From NCBI RefSeq assembly GCF_050624435.1, contig NC_134536.1, forward strand, positions 138,723,277 through 138,787,276: 64,000 nucleotides of DNA, in the 5' to 3' direction. Below, piece after piece: positions 25,216 to 36,902 of this stretch. The notes below the pieces were generated by a model. It saw nothing but the letters and a program-made list of their open reading frames with translations. It was not told the origin of the DNA and searched no databases. The position numbers were made by a program, and so were the translations under genes. Each line of letters starts with the position of its first letter. Position 1 is the first letter of the stretch. Source of the DNA: Tenrec ecaudatus (taxonomy: Eukaryota; Chordata; Mammalia; Afrosoricida; Tenrecidae).

Positions 25216-26335
25216 AGTAGCTAGTACATTGCGCGCACGGTGCTAAGGACTTTCTACCTTGTGCTATACTTATTGTGGCCATAGGTTTTCTCTGGTGCAA
25301 CAATACGAAACCCTGGGGGATAGAATCTCTTGTTTCTTTCTCACAAAACCTAGTAGGTGGCCTTGCTTATAGTATGTACTCAGTATTGAAATAATAATTA
25401 ATGATGTGAGTCAAACTTTGTTCCATAAATATAATTTTCATTAACTTCATTCCACAGGCATTTGTCGAGGTAGAAAGAGAAGTGTCTTTGATATCTGGAT
25501 AATCATATACAATTCAGCCAATCGTTGCTGAGCTTTACTATATACTAGCTAGTAATGACAGTGCTAAGGAGGATGGTTAACATACTCCTGCCCTCAAGGA
25601 GAAATGGTGAGTAGCCCCAGGTGCCCCGGGTGACTAATAATGGTCTAGTTTGTGGAGAAGCACTTCTCCAAACCAGGGCTGTTCTGAGAGAAACCGTTTA
25701 ATAAAGAAGCCCTGAGCATCACTTATCACCATCACTTTCCTTTCTACTATTGAAATTTCCTCCCCCAAATCACTGCCAAGAATTCTCCACGGGGTGATTG
25801 AACACCTCTTTATTACAGGGATCTCACTTCTACCCAGTGCTTCCAATTTGATCCTAATTCATTAAGAAAATTAGCAAAATCCTTTCTTCCACTGAGCTAA
25901 AAATTATTCCTCCCTTTGACTTTCACCACTACTCTTATGAGCTCTTCTTCCTTCCGCAGCCACATACCTACTTTGCCCAGTCTTATGGCAGTCATTCAAG
26001 TATTTCTAGGGATTCATTTCTAGGACTTATTTATTCATTCTGTATTTTTCTGCGCGTTTCTTATATGCTTGATACGGTGCTAGGGGCTCGAGATATAAAG
26101 ATGAATAAGATGAAATTCCTGTTTAAGGACAGCCTAGCAAAGAGACAAACATGGGAATAGTTCACTTTCACAGGTATTCTATGAGAAGGAAATACAAATG
26201 CTCTAGGAGCTGGAGTTGGAGACCAGCCAGCTAACCCTAGGGCTGCAATGTCAATGATATTGTTCAATAATTTCTACATTCCATTGTATCATCTTTTGGG
26301 GGGTACTAAGAATGTATGATGCGTATGGTTCTCTT
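25216..26335. other. Mostly unique intronic sequence with an old L2/MIR-like patch
   Basis: 26040-26270 contains tatgcttgatacggtgctagg and gatataaagatgaataagat, typical of ancient L2/MIR-type repeats. The rest shows nothing that I can assign. Confidence 0.4.
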
Positions 26336-27170
26336 CTAATTAGCTTAGATTAGTGAATGCTTCCAGTACTATATCCATTTGCTACAATATCTCAATTAGA
26401 ATTCTGTCGACTCCTGCAACCTTGCTTTTCACCAAAGAGTTCAATGTAGTTTGGACTTCTTCCTTCAATACCATTCGTTCTTGATCATGTACACCTCCTT
26501 AAATGATTGGATGTCATCTAATTCTTTTTAGTACAGTGACTCTGGACCAATGAGCACAATTCAACCAATATGCAACATCAACATAAATGGGGGAAATACT
26601 GATATTGTAAAGGGTTTCATTTTTCTTAGATCCACAATCAATTCTCATGGAAGCAGTAGTCAAGAAAGCAAACAGCATACTGCATTGGACCAATCTGCTG
26701 CAAAAGACCTCTTTAAAATGTTAAAATTCAAAAATGTCTTGAAAGCTAAGGTGGGTCTGACTCAAGCCATGGTATTTTCAGGACATTCATATGCATGTGA
26801 AACCTGGGCAATACATAAGGAATCCTGATGAATAATTGATAACTTTGAAATATGGCATTGGCAAAGAATACTAAATATATATCATGAACAGCAAGAACAA
26901 ATACTCTTGAGAATCAAGAATGGCAAGATTTTATCTCTTGTAATCTGGACAAGTTATCTGGAGAGACCAGTCCCTATCATGCTTCGTAGAGAGTCAGTAG
27001 AAAAAAGGAATATCCTATAGGAGGCACACTGACACACATCTAAGGTGCAACTTTGGCTTCTCCTCTATGGAACAAAGAAGAGTGAAGAAAATCCAAATGC
27101 ATGGGAACAATTAATCCAAGGGACTAAAGAGCCTCGACAACCCTGAGACCAGAAGATTGTTGCTTGGCTA
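26336..27170. mobile_element. BovB/RTE copy with inverted 5' part
   Basis: 26336-26540 reads as the complement of BovB (complement of gatcaagaacgaatggta and caaggttgcaggagtcgac, matching sense sequence at 31490-31570). From about 26550 the sense strand continues farther downstream in the element (acctgggcaatacataagga near 26803). The two blocks are adjacent but opposite, as in twin-primed insertions. Confidence 0.75.
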
Positions 27171-28440
27171 CATTGTTGCTTGGCTACCACTGCCAACTCC
27201 TCTGAAAGAGATGATCACCGGACAGTTCTAATCTTGCCCTTTCAGATTTGTTTTTGTTTCCCACACTCAAATAACATTGAAAAGGAACACAATTTGAGTC
27301 TCTCAAGGATGCCAAAGCTGCAGTTCCTTCACAATGTAAATCAAACAGTATAGAATTCTTTGGGGAAAGTTTAAGGAAGCAGAAACAATGCCTCCATACA
27401 TACAGACATAGATGGAAGATGTGTCCAGAAACAACAACTTTGCATTTCTATGTTTTTTATTAATAAAGCTTCTATGATGGTTTTAGCCGTCATTTTTGGC
27501 TTACTTTCATATAGGAGAACAGGAGTTGTCCACAGAGAAACAAGAGGACATATGGCAGAAACTGAACAGCAGACAACTCAATCTCCTCTGTCACATCTTT
27601 CTTTTTCTCTGGCTTCAGAAGAGGTGGGTCCCATCCTCCCAAAGCCATTTTACTTGCTTCTTTCCTGTAGTCTTCTCTGCACTGTTCATCCATCTCATAT
27701 GCATTTCCAATATTTTCCTTTCAACCTTTAAATGTACTTAAATATTTTCAAATGGATAATACAAACACTATTGTGTTAGAAAGGGTTCTCTGGTTTGTCT
27801 CTCAGGAATGAAGGTCTGGGTCAACTATGCTTTAGCCTTTAATTTCTCTTGGCCACACCTCTCTTCTTTCCTTTCTCATTCAAACCTCTGGAAAACAGTC
27901 ATCCTTTCCTAGGTATTTCTTTACTTTCTACTCATTACTTTCTCCAAAATTCTCTTATAAAGACCATTAACCTTAATTGCCAAATATGACTGATCCTTTA
28001 GTAACTAGCTGGACTGACCAGATAGTACATGGGATCTCTGAGAACTCTGTATTTTAAAAAGCTTTTGATATCTTGACATTCCAAGACCTCTCTAGCTACT
28101 CTTAATTGTTGCTTTTCAGTTGAATTCCCTAGTCTTTTCATCTGCTTGCCCATTAGAAATCAATGCTTCCTTGGGTTCTGTGTTCTCTTATCTTTCTTTT
28201 TGTACTCTCTTATTTGTCTTTCTCCTCACTCTTTTTATTTCACCTCAGTAATCTCATCCACTTTCAGAATTTATACCACCATTTGTTATATCCATAACAC
28301 TTTTATTTCTATTTCCGCTTCTACCTCCATATACAACTCCGAATATCCAATTCACCTGAGTATTACTTCCATTGCATACCATCATCCACTCCTTTTTATT
28401 GTAGTAGAATATGCAATGGCTAATCACACAGAATTAATAA
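27171..28440. other. Mostly unassigned intronic sequence
   Basis: No repeat or gene is recognised apart from the unexplained minus-strand reading frame at 27490-27693, listed separately. Confidence 0.4.
27490..27693 (-). other. Unrecognised 67-codon open frame
   Basis: It starts MDEQCREDYRKEASKM, then a charged stretch (EKKKDVTEEIE), then a hydrophobic segment (AVQFLPYVLLFLCGQLLFS) that could span a membrane. A possible polyadenylation signal lies downstream on the minus strand (complement of tttattaataaag, about 27457). It could be a retrocopy fragment of a small membrane protein or chance. I do not recognise the family. Confidence 0.25.
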
Positions 28441-28625
28441 TCAGATTGCTTGTGTGTTGAGTCTCAACTTTGCCACCTAAAAATCCTGAACAAATTGTTT
28501 TTCAGTATTTCTGTATCATGGAAAATGGGTAACAATACCAAACCTCCTAATGTTCTTGTGAGGACAGAAGAGCAAAATGCAAGTCACTAGCACTTAGCTT
28601 AAAATATATTAGCTATTGTTAAGAA
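28441..28625 (-). mobile_element. MIR-type SINE, antisense
   Basis: It has tcaactttgccacctaaaaatcctgaac, then atcatggaaaatgggtaacaatacc and gttcttgtgaggac, in the order of the MIR complement. It is strongly diverged. Confidence 0.6.
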
Positions 28626-28778
28626 TTGCTTGCTTGTATGGGCCATACCCAAACAAGCTAAACAGAAACCTGGTCATCTTCCTCTTCTTTCACCTCCTCC
28701 CACATGCAACAAGAGCAATAACGGGTGCCCTCAAGCTGATTGCAACTGACATCACTTCTCATGCACTATTCTTGGTAA

Positions 28779-28930
28779 AGAGCCCTGGTGGCTCAGTAGT
28801 TGAACACTGGGCTGCTAACACAAAGATCTGCTCCTCCAAAGGTTACAGCCTAGAAAACTATGGAGGCAGTTCTACTTTGGCATATTGGGTTGCTATATGT
28901 CAGAAATTGGCTTGATGGCATATAACAACA
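28779..28930 (+). mobile_element. AfroSINE, internally shortened
   Basis: It has the head agagccctggtggctcagtag and the tail attgggttgctatatgtcag...cttgatggcat. The middle ctttctactccc segment is missing. Confidence 0.85.
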
Positions 28931-29890
28931 TTCCATGTTCATGGATAAGACAATATTTTTAACATGGAAGTTCTTCCCAGAATGATCATAGATTCAAAGC
29001 AATCACAAATCCCCAGTAAATTATTTTGTGGGTATCAACAAACTAATTCTAAAGTTATATAGAGAGGGAACCAAAACCCGCTGTCATTGAGTTGATTCCA
29101 ACTCACAACAACCCTTTATAGAATTTCCAGGGCTCTAAATTTTTATGAGAGCAGACCAGCCTTAACTTTTCCCTGAGTGTGGCAGTGCGACACTTACTTG
29201 ACAGTGCCACCAGAGGTCCTGGAAAGCAAAAGAGTTAGAAAAACCAACACAGTATCTAAAAAGAAGAACACATCAGAAGACTGATGCTATATAACTTTAA
29301 TACTTAATATGCCTCAAGCCAAACACAAAAATAAATTTACAATGCAGTAAGGACCTAACTGTGCATTCTAAAACCATAAATTCTTAGAAAAATTCAGAAA
29401 CAACCACATCAGGCTTATTTTTTTAAAGTAGACTCACTAATAAAATAACAAATGTACAAATAGCAAAAGGCAAAAAATAAATGAATGTGATATCATAAAA
29501 ATTTCAAAATTTTATCCACCAAAAAACTGTTACCAAAAATATGAAAAGACAAGCTACTAACTGGTAGAATATTTGGGGGAACTATATATCCACTAAGAAT
29601 CTAATAACATATATATATGTAAAACTTAAACAACTTAACAGGAAAACAAATAAAATAGGTAAATGACTTGAATAAACACTTTACCAAAAAGGATATTCCA
29701 ATGACCAACACACACATGAAAAGATGTTTAATATTATTAGCCACCAGAGAGGTGCAAATATAAACTACATGAGATGTGTTTTCACTCCCATTGGGATAAC
29801 TATGGTGAGATAAAAACAAAATCAAACAGAAAATATGAAATGTTGGCAAGGATATGTGGAAATTGAAACTCTTACAACACAAATTGAAAC
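28931..29890 (+). mobile_element. L1 ORF2 3' part, sense
   Basis: It contains ttctaaagttatatagagag and cactttaccaaaaaggatattccaatgacc, typical L1 ORF2 sequence. It is interrupted by the SINE at 29068-29222. Confidence 0.75.
29068..29222 (-). mobile_element. AfroSINE, antisense
   Basis: It has ccaaaacccgctgtcattgag, then atagaatttccagggc and the head complement gccaccagaggtcctgg. Confidence 0.8.
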
Positions 29891-29892
29891 GC

Positions 29893-32600
29893 ACCACATC
29901 ACTGGTATTTCAAATATCAACAGGGTCACTCAAGATGAATATGCTTCAGCAGAGCTTCCAGACTAAGAACAGACCACAAAAATGGAAGAGGCTGTTCAAT
30001 TCTGAGGGCTAGCTACAGAAAACCTTATGAACAGCAGTGGCTTATAGTGATGGAAAATGACCCCCTCTAGTTGGAAGGCACTTAAAATGCAACTGAAGTA
30101 TTGCCTCCTCAAAACAGAATCCACCATAATGATGTGGATGATGAAGTAAAGCTTTCAGGACCTTTATGTGCTGAGGCATGGCTCAAAATCAAAAGAAACA
30201 GCTGAAAATAGCTATTAATAATCAGAACTTGGAATATATGAAGTATGAATCTAGGAAAGCTATAAGATGTCAAAAGTGAAAATGGAATGCATAAAGATTG
30301 ATATCCTAAAAAATTGATATCCTAAGCATTAGTGAGCTGAAATGTACTGGTATTGGCCATTTTGAGATTGACAATCACATAATTTACTGTACCAGGAATA
30401 ATAAGGTCAAAAAGAATAGTATCATAATCTTCATCAAAGAGGAAATTGCAGGATCTATCTTAAAGCATAATGCTGATGTCATAGGATAATATCTATATGC
30501 CTACAAGGAAATCTAGTCAATACAAATAATTTACACACCAACAACTACAGATAGTGTTGATGAAACTGGGGGATTCTACTAAATTCTTCAGCCTGAAATT
30601 GATCAACCATGCAATGAAAATAGATTGCAAATGATAGGTGATTGGAATGCAGAAGTTTAAACAATGAAGAAGGAACAGTAGTTATAAAACATGGCCATAG
30701 GATGGAAATAACGCTGGAAATCATATGATAGAATTTTATAAGGCCAATGGCTTCTTCATTGCAAATACCCTTTTTCAACAACTTAAACAGCAACTGTATG
30801 TATACAGTTCAGCAACAGAATACAAAGGAATCAAACTGACTACATCTGTGGGAAAAAAGTATGAAGAAAGCTCATTATCAGCTATCAAAAGGAGGCCAGT
30901 TGTGGAACCAATTGAAACAAATTGCTCATTTGTAAATTCAGGTTGAAGGTGAAGAAAATTAAAACAAGTCCATGAGAGTCAAAATACAACCTTGAATATA
31001 TCTCAGCTGAATTTCAACATCTGAAGAATAGATTTGCTGCACTGAACACTAGTGACAGAAGGTCTGATGAGCTGTGGTAGGACATCAAGAACATCATTTA
31101 TGAAGACCACAAAAGGTCATTAAAAACACAAGAAAGAAAAAGTCAAAATGAATGTCAAAAGAGACTCAAACTTTCTCTTGAACACAGAATAGCTACAGCC
31201 CATGGAAGAAAAGATGAAGTAAAAGAGATGAACAGAAAATTTCAAAAGGCAGCCCGAGAAGACAAATTACTATGAAAAAATGTGCAAAGACTTGAATTTA
31301 GAAAACCAAAAAAGAATACACTCAACATATATGAAGTTGAAATAACTGAAAACACATTTAAGCCTCAAGTTATAATATTGAAGGATTCCATGAACAAAAT
31401 ATTGAATAATGCAGGAAACAACAAAAGACGATGGAGGGATTACACAGTCACTGTACCAAAAAGATTTGGTTGACATTCAATCATATCAGGTAGTAACCTA
31501 TGATCAAGAACCTACGGTACTGATGGTCCAAGCTGTACTGAGGGTGTTACCAAAAAGCAAGGCTCCAGTATTTGACAGAATAGTAACTGACAAAATAAAA
31601 ATTGAAATGTCTCAACAAGGTGATGAAGCACTGAAGAAAACTCAAAGATAGCTACCTGGCCAACTGACTACAGTATTTGTGTTGTGCCCATTTTGAAGAA
31701 CAGCGACCCCACAGAGTCACAGTTTCCTTACTTCTTTGCATTGATGCCTGGGTTCTCGAGCTGCTTTTTGAAATCATACAGAAAATTTCAAACAATATTA
31801 ATGTCACATGCAAGTAAAATGTTGATAATTCAAAAACAGCTGCATTGATAGTACATCGATAGGACACTGCCAGAAATTCAAGCCAAATTCAGAAGGACAT
31901 GGCATAAGAAGTATCACTGCTGATGTCAGATGGATCAAGGCTAAAAGCAGAGACCACAAGAAAAGTGTTTCTTGTGTTTTATTGAATATGCAAAGGCATT
32001 CACCTATGTGAACCCTAACAAACTATGGTTAATATTCAGAAGAATGTGAATCCCAAAAGGTAAGTCGTTTGAAAAGAACTGAGAGGTTTAAAATCAGAAG
32101 AGGTCTGTCAGGGTAGTATACTTTCACAATTCTTATTCAATCTGTAAGCTGACCAAATAATTTGAGAAGCTGGTCTATATGAAGAAGTACACAGCAGCAG
32201 GAGTCGAGGAAGATTTATCAACAACCTGCAGTATGCAGATGACACAATCTGGCTTGCTGAAAATGAGGAGGACTTAAAGCACTTGCTGATTAAGATCAAA
32301 ATGATTAGGGCAAAGAATGTACAGATGTGCTTTATACAATTGATGTATGTATATGTATGGACTGTGATAAGAGTTGTATGAGTCCCTAATAAATTGTTTT
32401 TAAAAAAAAGAATTGTATGAGCCCCCAATAAAATGATTTTTTTTAAAAAGAAGAACTTAAGTACGGATTACAATTCAATTTTAAGAAAACCAAAATCCTC
32501 AGAACTGGACATATAAACAACAGTACGATAAAAGGAGAAAAGAACAATTATCAAGGGTTTCAGTTTGTCTGGAATCATTTCATTCAGACAGCACACTGAT
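29893..32600 (+). mobile_element. BovB/RTE retrotransposon, sense, degraded
   Basis: It runs from the endonuclease (gataggtgattggaatgcaga near 30634, the GDWN-type motif) through the reverse transcriptase (aaaagcaaggctccagtattt near 31551; cctgcagtatgcagatgacac near 32224, the YADD motif). It is 2.6 kb without the L1 tail insert. Stops and frameshifts abound. BovB is characteristically common in ruminants, afrotherians and squamates. Confidence 0.85.
32297..32455 (+). mobile_element. L1 3' end inside the BovB
   Basis: It starts tgattagggcaaagaatgt, continues to caattgatgtatgta and agagttgtatgag, then a second end-like copy ttgtatgagcccccaataaa, each followed by an A-rich stretch. The duplicated end suggests two tails in a row. 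No clean target-site duplication was seen. Confidence 0.8.
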
Positions 32601-33059
32601 AAATTGTTTTTAAAATCCTTTTCTTCCAACATTCGTTAAATACTACAGACATATCAGAAAAGATGCTGAGTACTAAAAAGGCCTTCTCAAGAGTATTACT
32701 GCTTGAAATGTTAATATAAACCTCTATGAAGACTTTTTCCTCTAATCCCAAGCAATACCTAAGAATAGCTTTCTCCTTAGAGAATTGCTCATTTCTAGGT
32801 TACTACTTTCTTTAGAGATGGAAGCGTACGTTTGCTTCTTGATTCCTCAGTCTTCCAATTTCGAACTATTCTCATCAATTCTCTATTTGAAAATGTTTGC
32901 AACTTCTTTCATGAACGATCTCAAAACTAGTACTTATAAGACTTTTTTCTACTGCTAAATCTCTTCAGTTCACACAGGTATTCAACTGATACCATTATTG
33001 ATGTTGTTCCCTACTTATTCTTATCTTGCTAATGTTCCTCAAGTGAAATATCCCCAGGA
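32601..33059. other. No gene recognised
   Basis: This is AT-rich intronic DNA with nothing that I can assign. Confidence 0.4.
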
Positions 33060-33240
33060 AATTTTCAGAAAGGTGAAGAGGAGTTTAGAGATTGTGCAGT
33101 TATCCTTCACACTGCCCATTTCACTGATGAAAAATTGAGGCCTACAAAGTAAGTTACCTTGCTATGAGTAAAACTAGGCTTAGAACCCGGTTATCTTGAC
33201 TTTCAATAGTATAGTATTCTTTCTACTATGCTGTTATTAG
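33060..33240 (+). mobile_element. MIR-type SINE
   Basis: It has cccatttcactgatgaaaaattgaggcc, agtaagttaccttgctatgag and ggcttagaacccgg in MIR order, diverged. Confidence 0.7.
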
Positions 33241-33329
33241 TCACCTTCTATTTCCATTTGTATCTCTTCAGGATGCCTAATACATACAAATCTCTCAGCA
33301 GATGTCAATAAAATAAGCATAAGCTTTTA

Positions 33330-34231
33330 CGAGGAGGTACCCCCCAAAACCAAGAGCTTTTGTAGTACTCATTTTTTCATAGTGCTCATCCCTCCACCCC
33401 CCGCCAGGTGAGCATGGAGCAACTCGCACTTAATACACCCAGTGGCATTGCCTGGGAACGTTCTCTAGTCACAGTGAATTTTTTGTGTGTGAAAGCAGTT
33501 TTGCTTGAATCTTTCATTTTGGGGGGATGGCCGATTTAAGAGAACAGTGTACAGCTGTGAAATTTTGCTTTCTGCTCAGGAAAATTGCTGCAAAAACTGT
33601 TGTGATGTTGAACACAGCTAACAAAAGGAGTGCTGTGGGAAAAACTCAAGATGAGTAGCTTTCTCGTTTAAAAAAAGGTGCAATGTTGATTGATGACAAA
33701 CTTTGTTCTGGGTGTCTGTCAACTCATAGTGCACTTGGGAGTTTGTTCCACCAGGTTAATCAAGTTTTCACATTGCAGAACAGTGTGCGACCAAAAAAAG
33801 GCCTGATTTGTGGCAGACAGGGGACTGGTTTTGCCACCACGACAATGCACCTGCTCATGCAGCCATCTCAATAGGCCAGTTTTTGTCAAAAAAAAAAAAC
33901 AAAACAAACAAACTAGCATGCCTCTCTTGCCCCACGCACCTTACTCTCACGTGGCCTTGCTCCATGTGACTTCTTTTTGTTTCCAAGAATAAAGAGGGAC
34001 ATGAAAGGACAGCAATTTGATGAAGTTAGAAAAAGTGAAGAAAAAAACAAGGGAGGTACAGTCAGCCATCCAAACACGAGTTTGAAAAATATTTCCAAGA
34101 ATGGAATTGCAGATTTGACAAATGTATTAAGTATAATGGAGGGTAGTTTGAAGGTGATAAGGTTGTTTTGTAAAAAATTTAAATACATAGCTTGAAAAAA
34201 GTTTTCATTTTGGGGGGAGAGTACCCCCTTG
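33330..34231 (+). mobile_element. Mariner transposon remnant near HDAC8 exon 4
   Basis: This 902-bp element has the ends CGAGGAGGTACCCCCCAAAA (left) and CAAGGGGGTACTCTCCCCCC (right, complement), with TA on each side (33328-33329 and 34232-34233). A transposase start MADLREQCTAVKFCFLLRK is read from about 33528. After an internal deletion the C-terminal half follows, with ccaccacgacaatgcacctgctcatgc encoding the HHDNAPAH-type catalytic region. Full mariners are about 1.3 kb. It is dead. It ends 58 bp from the exon 4 donor, in HDAC8 intron 4. Confidence 0.83.
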
Positions 34232-34289
34232 TACATAACAGGAAAATTGATTCAGGTACAGTCAGAAAGTAGGAAAGCAATTTTCTTAC

Positions 34290-34431
34290 TTCTTTGCATG
34301 ATGCCACCCTCCAGACCAGTTAATTGCTATTTTGCTCTTTCCATCAATCAGGCATTGGGCAGCTGTGATTGTAGCTCCTCCTACAGCTGCTGCACAGTCA
34401 AATATCCCTTCAGTGGCTGGGCAGTCATAAC
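34290..34431 (-). CDS. HDAC8: HDAC8 coding exon 4 (catalytic His-His pair)
   Basis: This 142-nt exon encodes [11 protein letters not shown] through [11 protein letters not shown], bounded by the acceptor CCCTAAG and the donor AA/GTAAGAAAA. It carries the substrate-binding Asp (human Asp101) in YDCPATEG and the catalytic pair in GWHHAK (human His142 and His143; residues 139-140 here). Apparent changes from human are Tyr to Cys after IFD, Ile to Val before GGATIT, and KSKI where human has MCKV, all outside the catalytic residues. The reading frame is open and phases match exon 3, arguing for a working gene. Intron 3 is 934 bp (34432-35365). A mariner remnant ends 58 bp from the donor. Exon 5, which carries zinc ligands, was not found in the window. 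Confidence 0.95.
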
Positions 34432-34619
34432 CTTAGGGCAAGAATCAGATTACTTTGTAAGAAATGAATTTTACAACAAGGAAAATGTGTTTGAGATGAG
34501 ACAATTTACCGAAAAGTGACTGCGCTGGCATGAGCTGCAACTGAGACAGAAACATTCTAATAATAGGAAAAGGATTTTTAAAATATTAGAGCTTGAGAGG
34601 AAAAAAAACCTTACACGTT

Positions 34620-34760
34620 AACTAGTCATAACCAATAGGTGAAGAAATTGAGGCCTGAGAAATGGTATCTCTTGCTTACATAGCAGAGAGTCAGGTCTGC
34701 AAGTGAGGTTTCTTGATTCTCAGTCCAGTGTGCTTTCTACTAAACCATGGTGATAGCCAT
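34620..34760 (+). mobile_element. MIR-type SINE
   Basis: It contains aggtgaagaaattgaggcctg, agtcaggtctgcaagtgagg and gtccagtgtgctttctac in MIR order. It lies in HDAC8 intron 3, between exons 4 and 3. Confidence 0.65.
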
Positions 34761-34892
34761 TTAGTTTTTAAAATGTAGTTGTTTAATAAAGGATACAGTA
34801 GAAAATTTAGCTAGGCCATAAACCTGTATTCAAGGACATCCAAGTCAGCACATACACAATCAGACTAGATATAGACACCACAATTAGAGCCT

Positions 34893-35100
34893 AACAGGGG
34901 TCCTGGTGGTTATGTTTGGAGCTGCTAACATAATAGTAAGGTCAGCAGTTTGAAACCACCAGAGGCTCCACAAGAAAAAGATGAGGCTTTCTACTCCCAT
35001 GGAGATTTAGTTTCAGAAACATAAAGGGGAAGTTCTATTATGTCCTATAGGGTTGCTATGAATCAGAATGAACTCAATGGCAGTATAGTTTGGGTTTCAT
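34893..35100 (+). mobile_element. AfroSINE
   Basis: It has the head ggggtcctggtggttatg, then ggtcagcagtttgaaaccac, ggctttctactcccatgg and ctatgaatcagaatgaactc. It is nearly complete, in HDAC8 intron 3. Confidence 0.9.
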
Positions 35101-35365
35101 TTTTTTTTTATGGTTTATCAGGGCCTAAACCATTGAAAGACTTTCCCCCATCTAATCCATCACTCAGTTTCACAAAACCCATACCGTTTTCTCAAATGAT
35201 GTTACGTAGCTAAACCAAGAGATTAATGATTAACACATTATTTAACTGGAGATTTATTAAAAATCACAATGCAAATTATAAATAATTAACTAGTTACAAT
35301 CTATAGATGAAAGTGTTCTACCTCTCATCATTGTCTTGTTAGTCATTGTCTCATTAGAACCTTAC

Positions 35366-35496
35366 CTAGCCCATATTCTATGGAGTCGGGGTGGCCATCA
35401 TCACCATCTTGGCTGACCATCTGGAGATGCTGCAGATAGGCATCTGTATGAAAGGAGGCCATCTCCTCCATGGACGCCACTTTGGGCTTAACAATC
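35366..35496 (-). CDS. HDAC8: HDAC8 coding exon 3
   Basis: This 131-nt exon completes the Arg codon begun in exon 2, encodes 43 residues from [13 protein letters not shown] to DSIEYGL, and ends with the first base of a Gly codon. The acceptor is GTTGTTGTTAG and the donor is CTAG/GTAAGG. The stretch with [11 protein letters not shown] is characteristic of HDAC8. Differences from recalled human sequence are mild: Thr to Ser in EEMAT, Lys to Met after LQHLQ, Glu to Asp after VSQ, and Asp to Gly in GDDD. The 14.2-kb intron 2 that separates it from exon 2 holds the full-length L1 at 37019-44754. Confidence 0.95.
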
Positions 35497-35822
35497 CTAA
35501 CAACAACAGAGAAAACAAAGGAATGTGAATGAGGCAGACCCAGATTATGTTAAAAGTTGTAAAGGAGTCAGCAATCTGAGCAGAAAATACAACTCTCAGA
35601 TTCTGATTTCAGTAAGCTGAAGTGATACGCACAATGTGTTTTTCTATCGCACTATATAATCTATACTTCCTCACATCATGTTAATGTACTCACAATGTGA
35701 ACAATAAGGGGATTGGTTTTCCTTTTGAGTTCATAGGTAGGTAAAAACGAAAGAATATTCATACTTAAAATAAAAATTTTAAATATGCATCAGAAAACTT
35801 GTGCTCCACAAGTTACAGCTTT

Positions 35823-36202
35823 TTTTAATTAATTAATTTACTTATTTTAACAATTTATTGGGGCTGGTACAATTCTTCTCACAGTTCATACATATACATA
35901 CATCAATTGTATAAAGCACATCTGTACAGTCTTTGCCCTAATCATTTTTTTCTCTTTTCTTCTTTTACATTTTATTAGGGACTCAAACAACTCTTACCAC
36001 AATCCATACATATACATACATCAATTGTATAAAGCACATCCATACATTCCCTGCCCCAATCATTCTCAAGGCATTTGCTCTCCACTTAAGCCCCTTGCAT
36101 CAGGTCCTCTTTTTTTTCCACCCTCCCTCCCCATTCCCCCCTCCCTCATATGCCCTTGGTAATTTATACCTCGTTATTTTGTCATATCTTGCCCTATCCT
36201 GA
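35823..36202 (-). mobile_element. L1 3' end with two tails, antisense
   Basis: Two successive complements of the L1 3' terminus, each starting from a T-rich tract (about 35835 and 35945), are enclosed by a single duplication aagttacagcttt (35810-35822 and 36203-36215). The first is cut short after tttgccctaatcatt, and the second carries on into the A/G-rich 3' UTR. Confidence 0.85.
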
Positions 36203-36299
36203 AAGTTACAGCTTTAATGGCAAACCCATAGGCGGAAATGCTTTCATTTTCATTTGAAATACTTTCATTCCTAAGTGGCCATTATAATGCTTTCTGATA

Positions 36300-36480
36300 A
36301 TTTTTCACTTCGGTTCTTGTTCCAGCTCTATATTTACTAGCTCAATAACCTTAGGTGAGCTATTTGACCACTCTGCAGCTCAAATTAACTCATCTGTAAA
36401 ATGGGGATACATTATGAGATGCATATGGAGATTATACAACAACATATGAATATGCTTTATGTATCCCTATCATTATTAAT
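36300..36480 (-). mobile_element. MIR-type SINE, antisense
   Basis: It has ctatatttactagctcaataacctt, then tcatctgtaaaatggggata and gatgcatatggagatt in the order of the MIR complement. Confidence 0.75.
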
Positions 36481-36683
36481 ATTAAGGGATAAAAGATAGG
36501 CAAAATAAAATGTAAAAGTCCCTTTACTTGTTCTCTCACGTCTGTTTCCAAGAGAAGGAACAGAAAGATTATAACCAGGCTTCACTCAGAATCCGTTAAA
36601 CTCACAAGCAGTAATAAACAGGATTAAGTGAGAGAATAAAGGGAGTTCACCTAACAACAAAATTTACCACTCCCTACCACTAG

Positions 36684-36830
36684 GAGCCCTGGTTGTATAG
36701 TGGGTTATGCACTGAACTGATAACAAGTTCATACCCCAAATCTCAGAAATCCCAAATAGATGTTCTACTCTGTCCTACAGGATCACTAAGAGTCTGAATC
36801 AATTCTATTACAGCAGTTTGGATTTTTTTT
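36684..36830 (+). mobile_element. AfroSINE, shortened
   Basis: It has the head aggagccctggttgtatagtg and the tail actctgtcctacaggatcac. The middle is reduced. Confidence 0.85.
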
Positions 36831-36902
36831 ACCCCTGTCTGTCCCACATTTCCTCTTCCTGGCCTCACTACTGTCATTACGTTCTCTAGCCCTTGCCATT
36901 TA

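Noticed and set aside
1-34289. HDAC8 exon 5 and later exons
   Set aside because: I looked for the complement of the DEASGFCYLND and HHGDG coding regions and did not find them. They are presumably left of the window.
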